DNA from: Bog-473 sp963737745 | Lineage (GTDB): Bacteria > Actinomycetota > Acidimicrobiia > Acidimicrobiales > RAAP-2 | Direction: 5' to 3' | Length of the DNA: 64,000 bases | Assembly: GCA_963737745.1 (NCBI GenBank) | Contig: CAVTTR010000004.1 | Location: forward strand, 62,001-126,000 | Part shown: piece by piece, positions 58,132 through 64,000 of the stretch | How positions within the stretch are numbered: position 1 is the first letter of the stretch | Layout: the number at the start of each line of letters is the position of its first letter | The notes under the pieces: generated by a model | Databases searched by the model: none | Seen by the model: only the letters and a program-made list of their open reading frames with translations | Told to the model about the DNA's origin: nothing | Made by a program: the position numbers and the translations under genes

Positions 58132-58968
58132 ATGCCAACACCAGGAGTGATTCTGGGGTCGCGAGTGGGACCCTTCGACGGGCGTCTGGACGCCAAGCTC
58201 TTGAAGCAATACGCCCAGGCAACCACGGATCCTTCCTCTCGCGTTCAGGCTGGGACGGCTGTCCCGCTCGTCGCTATCGCCACCCAGATTTGGGAGGCAC
58301 AAAATGAAGGCCGAACCGCCGCAGTTTCAGAGGAGGTCCAACAAACTGCGAAGGGAGGGGTGCACGGAGAACACGACATCATCCTTCACCGTCCAATCGG
58401 TCCCGGCGAGGATCTACGAACATGGGTTCAGGCACATGGGGCAAGGGCGGCTGGACGCAATTCCTTGGTCACGCTCAAGTTCTCGACCTTCGACACCTCC
58501 GATGACCTCGTGGCGGAACAATGGTGGACAACCGTGTACCTCGCAACGACGTGCCAGACGACCGGGGACCCGGTCCCCGATCACTCGTTGTCCGATGGTG
58601 CTCGCGAACGGCCTTGCGCTTCGTACCAGGTCGAAGTGGACGAGGACATGGCTCGGCGTTATGCGGAAGTCTCCGGAGATTGGTCGGCGCATCACTTTGA
58701 CATCGAAGCCGCTCGCCGATCCGGGTTCGATCGCACCTTCCTTCACGGCCTGTGCACAATGGCCCTGTGTGCCCAGGGCGCGGTGAAGGAGTTCGCCGAC
58801 GGCGATCCGGACCGCGTACGCCGCATTGCGGTCCGGTTTGCCTCACCAACCCCGATGGGTGAGCATCTCCATGTGCAGTTCTATGACGCCGGTTCCTCGG
58901 TGTATGCGTTCGAGGCTGAATGCGCCGGAGCAACCGTCATCAGTCACGGCCGGGTCGAACTCCGCTGA
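58132..58968 (+). CDS. MaoC-like hydratase/dehydratase, two hot-dog domains
   Basis: A 278-residue paralogue of the MaoC protein at 45212. The C-terminal motif is ARRYAEVSGDWSAHHFDIEA with Asp-x4-His, followed by FDRTFLHGLCTMALCAQG. The N-terminal hot-dog repeat lacks the motif (YAQATTDPSSRVQAG), so one active site is expected. Probably a trans-enoyl-CoA hydratase for a bulky substrate. The listed ATG follows GAGGGGATGGGC; an in-frame start 45 bases upstream is possible. It lies downstream of the EthD gene and converges with the SDR. Confidence 0.87.
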   Translation: MPTPGVILGSRVGPFDGRLDAKLLKQYAQATTDPSSRVQAGTAVPLVAIATQIWEAQNEGRTAAVSEEVQQTAKGGVHGEHDIILHRPIGPGEDLRTWVQAHGARAAGRNSLVTLKFSTFDTSDDLVAEQWWTTVYLATTCQTTGDPVPDHSLSDGARERPCASYQVEVDEDMARRYAEVSGDWSAHHFDIEAARRSGFDRTFLHGLCTMALCAQGAVKEFADGDPDRVRRIAVRFASPTPMGEHLHVQFYDAGSSVYAFEAECAGATVISHGRVELR

Positions 58969-58996
58969 GCGCGCGAGTGACAGGCGCGAGCGATGG

Positions 58997-59743
58997 TCAG
59001 ATGGGTCGGCGCGGCGTGATGGACACAGAGGGAACGCTGACGCTTGGCCCGGACCGCAACAAGGAGTCCAACGCGTCGACCAGATGATCGATTTCCATCA
59101 GCTTGTCGGTCATCAGACCCCTCGCCGTCCAGACTGGATAGAGCTCCCCCGCCAGTTCGAGGTCCCATTCGCTGGCGAAGCGTGATCCCCCGGGACCTTC
59201 GCCGCCGCCGCACTCCCCCACGATGACACGCGTGAACCCAATCTCGGGATGTTCGGCGCGCCAGGCCTCGACGAGCTTGTCCAAGGCAGCCTTGGTGACG
59301 GTATACGAGGCCAGACCGGGCCAGGGCGAAGTCAATGAGGCGCTGATCGAAGACAGATAGCCAACCATCCCCTTGGACTCCGCGAGGTGAGGCAAGGCGG
59401 CCGCAGTGACCTGCGACGCACCGATGACATTCGTGGCAAATACTCGCTGCCAGTCCGCATAGCTGAGTTCCTCGATCCGCCGAAGTACACCCATGCCGGC
59501 GGCGTAGACGACGGCATCGATTCCCCCGAGACTGCGAGCTGCCTCGCCGAAGGCCTCCTGGCAGGACGCTTCATCGGTGGCATCACAGGAGATAGCCAAC
59601 GTACCCCCGCCGGCTTCTTCGGCCGCTTCGTCCAGGAAATCCTTCTTCCGGGCCATGAGCGCCACATTGGCACCGCGCCGTGCCAGCCCAATTCCGAGGC
59701 ACCGTCCCAATCCGGTCGATGCACCCACCACCACGACTCTCAT
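58997..59743 (-). CDS. Short-chain dehydrogenase/reductase
   Basis: A 248-residue SDR of classic build. The cofactor motif is VVVGASTGLGRCLGIGLARR, the NAG-equivalent is VYAAGMGVL, the catalytic Ser lies in YLSSISAS and the Tyr/Lys pair in YTVTKAALDK. The C-terminal end is shortened and less conserved (GEGPGGSRFASEWDLE). NAD(P)-dependent oxidation or reduction of a hydroxy- or keto-acyl or steroid-like substrate is likely. It follows the LivF-LivG-LivHM genes on the same strand but with about 50 bases between, so may be cotranscribed. Confidence 0.9.
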   Translation of the reverse strand: MRVVVVGASTGLGRCLGIGLARRGANVALMARKKDFLDEAAEEAGGGTLAISCDATDEASCQEAFGEAARSLGGIDAVVYAAGMGVLRRIEELSYADWQRVFATNVIGASQVTAAALPHLAESKGMVGYLSSISASLTSPWPGLASYTVTKAALDKLVEAWRAEHPEIGFTRVIVGECGGGEGPGGSRFASEWDLELAGELYPVWTARGLMTDKLMEIDHLVDALDSLLRSGPSVSVPSVSITPRRPI

Positions 59744-59791
59744 TTGAGCGTCCTCCCACTCACGAGGTACCGAATGACGATACGTCTTCGA

Positions 59792-60538
59792 TCAGGCCGA
59801 CTGGTTCTCGCCGAGGTAGCTGTTGACCACCTGTTCATTCGCATCAGCCGCTGCGCCGGACCAGGCCACTTCACCGCGTTGGAGGATCACGCAGGTATTG
59901 GCCATCGCCAAGGCGCGGTGTACGAATTGTTCGATCAAGAGCACGGTGATCCCCATCTCGCACGCCTTCGTGAGCCCATCGAAAACGGACTCCACGACGA
60001 GGGGGGCGAGGCCGAGGGACATCTCGTCGGCAATGACGACCTTGGGGCGCACCGCAAGCGCCCTCGCCAAGGCGAGCATCTGCTGCTCGCCACCAGAGAG
60101 GCTTCCAGCTCGTTGCGAACGACGGGAGCCCAGTGCCGGGAAGAGCTCAATGGCCGTGGCGATGGAAGCCTGACGTTCAGTCTTCGAACCGGCTTGGCGA
60201 CAAGCCATCCGAAGGTTGTCAATCACGGTAAGACCAGGGAATATCCCTCGACCCTCGGGAATGTAGGCGATCCCGGCCCTGCTGCGCTGGTAGGCCGCCC
60301 ATGAGTTCACGCTCTCACCCTCGAGCTTGACCTCTCCGCTGATCAGTGGGATCAAACCCGAAATGGCGCGTCCAAGGGTGCTCTTTCCGGCGCCGTTCGG
60401 GCCCAGAAGTGCGACCATGTGGCCCCGCGGAACTTGAAACGACACTCCCGACAGCGCCAGGGCAGCGCCGTAGCGAACCTCGAGATCTACGACATCAAGC
60501 ATTGGTGTCCCCATCACCGCAACGTTGCTATCCGACAC
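59792..60538 (-). CDS. livF: ABC transporter ATPase LivF
   Basis: A 248-residue ATPase. Walker A is LLGPNGAGKST, the Q-loop region is GIAYIPEGRGIFPGLT, the signature is GSLSGGEQQMLALARAL and Walker B is VVIADEMSLGLAP. The PEGRGIF phrase is the LivF hallmark. The GTG at 60538 has GGGGAG 5 bases upstream, so I prefer it to the ATG-like frame start at 60565. With LivG it energises the LivHM fusion upstream in the operon. The preceding gene lies 64 bases away. Confidence 0.94.
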   Translation of the reverse strand: MSDSNVAVMGTPMLDVVDLEVRYGAALALSGVSFQVPRGHMVALLGPNGAGKSTLGRAISGLIPLISGEVKLEGESVNSWAAYQRSRAGIAYIPEGRGIFPGLTVIDNLRMACRQAGSKTERQASIATAIELFPALGSRRSQRAGSLSGGEQQMLALARALAVRPKVVIADEMSLGLAPLVVESVFDGLTKACEMGITVLLIEQFVHRALAMANTCVILQRGEVAWSGAAADANEQVVNSYLGENQSA

Positions 60539-60602
60539 CCAATCTCCCCTTCGTTCGTGCTGCAATTCACAGAGCCGCCTTGGTCGCGTTGACCTCCATC
60601 GG

Positions 60603-61433
60603 TCAGGCTATTTCGCTGCGTGCTCCAGCGGTGGTCGATTTGTCGAGCTGAGCGTCCCCCAGATAAGCCGTCTTCACGCTCTCGTTATTCCTGATCATTT
60701 CGGGGGGTCCCTGAGCAATCAACTGGCCGAAGTCCAACACAAAGATCTCGCTACACAGCCCCAGCACCAGGGGCGCATCGTGCTCGACCAGCAGCAGCGA
60801 CGTGCCGTCCTCTTCGACTGTGCGCTTCAGGGCCGCCGCGAGCCGAGCGGCCTCGTGACTGTCGAGACCGGAGAGCGGTTCGTCGAGCAGAATCACCCGG
60901 GGCTCGGTGGCCAGCGCACGCCCGATTTCTACGAGACGGACACTCCCCAGCGGGAGCGTGTCGACGAGCGAGTCTGCAATGTCTTCAAGCTTCAGCAATT
61001 CGACCAGGTATTCCGTCCGCTCCGTCTCGGCCGTGCTGGGCTTCTTCAGGCTGCTGGGTGTGAACAGGTCCTTCCACAGCCGTGAGCGTTCATGACGGAC
61101 ACGGTACGACAGCACGAAATGCTCGCGAACTGTGAGACCAAAGAAGACCTCGGGCTGCTGAAAGGTCCGCGCCAGTCCGAGGCGCGCTCTCCCCTGTGGT
61201 GTTGCGTTCGTGATCTCTTGACCGGCCAGAAAAACCTGTCCGCTCGTTGCCCGCTGGAAACCAGAACAGACGTTGAACATTGTGCTCTTGCCGGCGCCGT
61301 TCGGGCCAAGGAGACCAATGAGCCTTCCTTCGGGTACGGAGAGATCGACTGCATTCAGTGCCGTTAACCCGCCGAACTTGACGGTAACATTCTTGGCCTC
61401 CAGGAGAGGCCCACTGGGCTGGACCGAGGTCAT
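60603..61433 (-). CDS. livG: ABC transporter ATPase LivG
   Basis: A 276-residue ATPase with Walker A LLGPNGAGKSTMFNV, the LivG phrase LARTFQQPEVFFGLTVREHF and an unusual signature region (LPLGSVRLVEIGRAL, lacking the normal LSYGQQR wording). Walker B is VILLDEPLSGLD and the switch His is in LLLVEHD. The signature change is notable because that loop contacts ATP across the dimer, so the protein may depend on LivF for full activity. It starts at the ATG at 61433 behind GAGGGAGC and lies 87 bases after the LivHM gene. Confidence 0.93.
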   Translation of the reverse strand: MTSVQPSGPLLEAKNVTVKFGGLTALNAVDLSVPEGRLIGLLGPNGAGKSTMFNVCSGFQRATSGQVFLAGQEITNATPQGRARLGLARTFQQPEVFFGLTVREHFVLSYRVRHERSRLWKDLFTPSSLKKPSTAETERTEYLVELLKLEDIADSLVDTLPLGSVRLVEIGRALATEPRVILLDEPLSGLDSHEAARLAAALKRTVEEDGTSLLLVEHDAPLVLGLCSEIFVLDFGQLIAQGPPEMIRNNESVKTAYLGDAQLDKSTTAGARSEIA

Positions 61434-61520
61434 CCCTGCTCCCTCACCGGGAAAGCGAATGATTCAGGTGCTACAAGTATGTGCCGCTGCATGTCCTGCC
61501 CTCCGCGTCTGCGCTTCTCA

Positions 61521-63662
61521 TTAATGGGACGTTCCCTGCGGCGCCAAGCGGGGATCCGGGGGTGTCGGTAACTTTTTACTCGCCTTTTCCCCGCGCAACT
61601 GCGTGGAGAACAAGTAACCAGCGGTGATGTGCACGATAACCAAGGTGATGACCAGCCACAGCCACCACCAGTGGGATACTGCGACGACCAGCACCACAAA
61701 GACGACAAAGTACACCGCCGCCACGACCTTGAGTATCGAGTATTGCTGCGGATACGCAGCCCGGAAACGGGCGATCACGAACCGGAATTGTCGAGCCTGC
61801 ATGGTGAGGATGCCCTCGGGGAACTTGATGATGGCGATGGCCCCCAGGCCGAAACCGATGGCCACGAAGTTGCCGAATACCTTGGGGAGATAGACCAGGG
61901 ACAGTCCACTCGCCAGCGTCAAGCTCAAGCCGGCATAGAGGGCCGATGCATTAGACCGAATGCCCTGGGTTACCAGCACCACGAGCCAGATCTCTCCGGT
62001 AAGCGTTGCATAGTTGGAGGGAACGGCCACCCCCATCGTTATGGCCAGTAAGCCCCCTCCAATGCCCGCAACGAAGGCAGCCAGGCCGGCGAGGAGGACC
62101 TTCATCTGCACGACGCCGATGCCGATGGACTTCGAAGCGTTGGAACTCGAGCGGACGGCGGCCAGTGCGAGCCCGATGGTCGATCGCCGCAGGTTAACGA
62201 TAATGATGGCGACGATGGCGAAGACAATGATCGCCAGATAGACGAGGGCCCGGGCCCCGCCAAAAATCTGGGGTGGAGTCACGTTCACGCCCACGCCGTT
62301 GTTGCTGAAAATCTGTTGATCGAAGACGATGTTCTCGATCAAGAGGCCGAACGTCAGTGTGACGAGCGCCACATAGAGATCGCCCATTCGAATGGTGATC
62401 CATCCCACGAGGAGGCCGGCGGGGACCGCAATGAAGCCGCCCAAAAGCACGGCAAGTAAAACCGGCACCCCCTCGTTGACACTGAGCAATGCCGCGGCCA
62501 TACCTCCTGCCCCGGCGAAGGTAGCCTGACAGAGCCAGATCATCCCGCCCTCACCGGTCACCAGGCTGAAGGACAGGAAGATAATGCCGTAGGCAACTCC
62601 CTCGGCCAGCAGTCCGATCCAGAGGCCATGCAGGATGAGCGGAAATCCCAGCAGGCAGGCGAACGCGAAAAGCGAAGGTTGCCATCCGACTCGGCCCGCA
62701 CCCGAACCGCTGATGGCCTGGACAACTTCGGCTTCATGGGGCCGAATGGCGCGGTCGATTGCTCCCCCGATCCCTTGCCCCTCGTCGATGGATCCCCCAC
62801 TGATGATGAAGTACGTGAGGAACCCGGTCATGGTGAGGAAAGGAACGCCGTAGAGGAGGTCGGCGGTGTAGGTGCTGTCAGGTGGTAACCAGTACTGCAC
62901 GAGAGCGCTGACGATGCCCATTGCCAATCCGACGCCGACGGCCCAGGGCAGGCTCACCAGTTTTGCTGCGATCACCGCCGCAAAGGCGGCCACCATCAGA
63001 AAAGTCATCTGACCCGGGTCGAGGCCAACGATGGGCGCTACGAGCACTCCCGTCAAACCAGCGAGGGTGCTGCTGACCGCCCACACGGCCATGGAGATCC
63101 GGCCCGGGTTCGTTCCGACAAGCGATGTCATGGCGGGAGAGTCCACGAGTGCTCGGATTTGGAGTCCAACGTCGGTGTACCGCAAGACGACGAACCCGAT
63201 GACCATCAAAGCGACGACCACGATATAGACGATGATCTGATCCAGAGTCACAGGTACACCCAAGAAGGAGTACACGCGCACGGGCTGGGGAGCCAAACCT
63301 GGCGCACTAAGGATCTGCCCCGTCCCGAAGATCACTGTGTCGATGGAGGGCAACGCCACCGATATGCCGATTGTGGCCAGAACCTTCACCAAGGTCGAAG
63401 ATGTGCTCATCTGCCGGAAGATCGTGACGTACAGAAAGAGGCCGAGCGCTGGTCCGAGACCGAGCATCGCCAGGAGGGCGGCCGGGAGGATCGGCCAGGT
63501 GTGCTCTGTGTTCAAGAAGTAGTAAAAGCGAGCGACCGTGTAGGCCATGGCCCCAAAGCTGAAGTTGAGGATGCCAGCCGACTGGTATGTGACAACCAGC
63601 CCCGCCGCCGCGATGGCATAAATGCCACCCAACACCAGCCCTGCAATCAGGAATTGCAGCAC
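61521..63662 (-). CDS. Fused LivH-LivM ABC permease (second copy)
   Basis: A 713-residue permease with the same two-part layout as the copy at 25677: LivH-like (AGILNFSFGAMAY, then YTDVGLQIRALVDSPAMTSL) then LivM-like (LVTGEGGMIWLCQATFAG, DLYVALVTLTFGLLIENIV, YATLTGEIWLVVLVTQGIRS). The two copies share many identical phrases, so they are paralogues. The GTG start at 63662 follows GGGAGGGGGATC. First visible gene of the LivHM-LivG-LivF operon. A substrate-binding protein is not seen here and may lie just beyond the window. Confidence 0.93.
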   Translation of the reverse strand: MLQFLIAGLVLGGIYAIAAAGLVVTYQSAGILNFSFGAMAYTVARFYYFLNTEHTWPILPAALLAMLGLGPALGLFLYVTIFRQMSTSSTLVKVLATIGISVALPSIDTVIFGTGQILSAPGLAPQPVRVYSFLGVPVTLDQIIVYIVVVALMVIGFVVLRYTDVGLQIRALVDSPAMTSLVGTNPGRISMAVWAVSSTLAGLTGVLVAPIVGLDPGQMTFLMVAAFAAVIAAKLVSLPWAVGVGLAMGIVSALVQYWLPPDSTYTADLLYGVPFLTMTGFLTYFIISGGSIDEGQGIGGAIDRAIRPHEAEVVQAISGSGAGRVGWQPSLFAFACLLGFPLILHGLWIGLLAEGVAYGIIFLSFSLVTGEGGMIWLCQATFAGAGGMAAALLSVNEGVPVLLAVLLGGFIAVPAGLLVGWITIRMGDLYVALVTLTFGLLIENIVFDQQIFSNNGVGVNVTPPQIFGGARALVYLAIIVFAIVAIIIVNLRRSTIGLALAAVRSSSNASKSIGIGVVQMKVLLAGLAAFVAGIGGGLLAITMGVAVPSNYATLTGEIWLVVLVTQGIRSNASALYAGLSLTLASGLSLVYLPKVFGNFVAIGFGLGAIAIIKFPEGILTMQARQFRFVIARFRAAYPQQYSILKVVAAVYFVVFVVLVVAVSHWWWLWLVITLVIVHITAGYLFSTQLRGEKASKKLPTPPDPRLAPQGTSH

Positions 63663-64000
63663 GATCCCCCTCCCTTTTCGGGACTAGCACGAATAAATTT
63701 TAATGCGTTTCGATAAGTCTTTCAGTCCGCAGCACCGTTGTCTTGCCGGCGTTGCGAGACCGTTATGTGAGGAGATTAGCTCCCGAGGGAAACGGGCTTG
63801 TGTGCCCCTGAGAATGGCGGTTCCTGACAGTTCGACAGAAATCCACCGGCGCCAGCAATTTTGGCTCTCCGAGACACACGCCCGCCTGCCCATCCAACTG
63901 GACGACTGCCCCCCTTTTGGGGCGCTCACCTGCCCCCCGACGATGAAATTGTCTCCTGAAATGTCGCTCTGGCAAGTTATCGCCTGGTGACACCGTCGTC
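63663..64000. other. Right-edge region, no confident gene
   Basis: About 340 bases upstream of the permease. Contains two close copies of CTGCCCCCC (near 63907 and 63931) and presumably the operon promoter. Short frames on both strands lack family similarity. Confidence 0.4.

Noticed and set aside
63763..63993. Possible insertion-sequence remnant at the right edge
   Set aside because: No transposase motif or terminal inverted repeat could be read.

Overview
The window looks like a high-GC chromosomal segment from an actinobacterium, most likely an Acidimicrobiia-type soil or aquatic lineage. This is an inference, drawn from many acyl-CoA dehydrogenases, two LivH-LivM fusion permeases, a split LigD end-joining ligase, DUF427 proteins and a GYWLV-repeat surface protein. 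No rRNA, tRNA, CRISPR array, intact insertion sequence or origin was recognised.

Layout. 1-4.4 kb: DUF3072 protein, aldo/keto reductase, cytochrome P450, two translationally coupled tiny ORFs, bacterioferritin and a broken dodecin. 4.75-7.75 kb: a large secreted Ig-repeat/propeller protein with near-identical 297-bp tandem repeats and many frameshifts. 8-12.3 kb: aldehyde dehydrogenase, DHA2 exporter and 3-hydroxyacyl-CoA dehydrogenase. 12.2-17.2 kb: minus-strand run of an isobutyryl-CoA-mutase-like large subunit, its B12 subunit and a FadE5-like dehydrogenase, with a second aldo/keto reductase upstream. 17.4-23.8 kb: two divergent operons, each with a paired alpha/beta-type acyl-CoA dehydrogenase, one adding a Rieske ferredoxin and the other an enoyl-CoA hydratase. 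23.9-29.3 kb: alpha/beta hydrolase, VOC protein, fused Liv permease and its binding protein. 29.9-35.7 kb: DUF427 proteins and an amidohydrolase / thiolase-like lipid-transfer protein / DUF35 / carboxymuconolactone-decarboxylase-like operon. 35.8-46 kb: double CaiB/BaiF CoA-transferase, hydratase, double VOC, TetR regulator, amino-acid permease, M24 peptidase with XRE-cupin regulator, nitroreductase and MaoC hydratase. 46-50.3 kb: a tiny acidic ORF, SDR, DHDPS-like aldolase, PaaI thioesterase, VOC and an NAD-dependent dehydrogenase. 50.4-54.3 kb: sugar-dehydrogenase-like lipoprotein and split LigD. 54.9-59.7 kb: second amidohydrolase, LLM oxidoreductase, EthD protein, second MaoC protein and SDR. 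59.8-63.7 kb: second Liv transporter (LivF, LivG, LivHM fusion).

The shared theme is uptake of small organic acids or amino-acid-like compounds by Liv transporters and CoA-thioester catabolism of branched, alicyclic or steroid-like substrates: CoA transfer, dehydrogenation, hydration, retro-aldol/thiolytic cleavage and B12-dependent carbon-skeleton rearrangement. The true substrate cannot be read from the sequence.

A major caveat is that about a dozen otherwise well-conserved genes carry single-base indels, and one carries an in-frame stop. This pattern fits residual assembly or long-read indel errors better than real decay, so frameshifted genes below are described as their reconstructed products.
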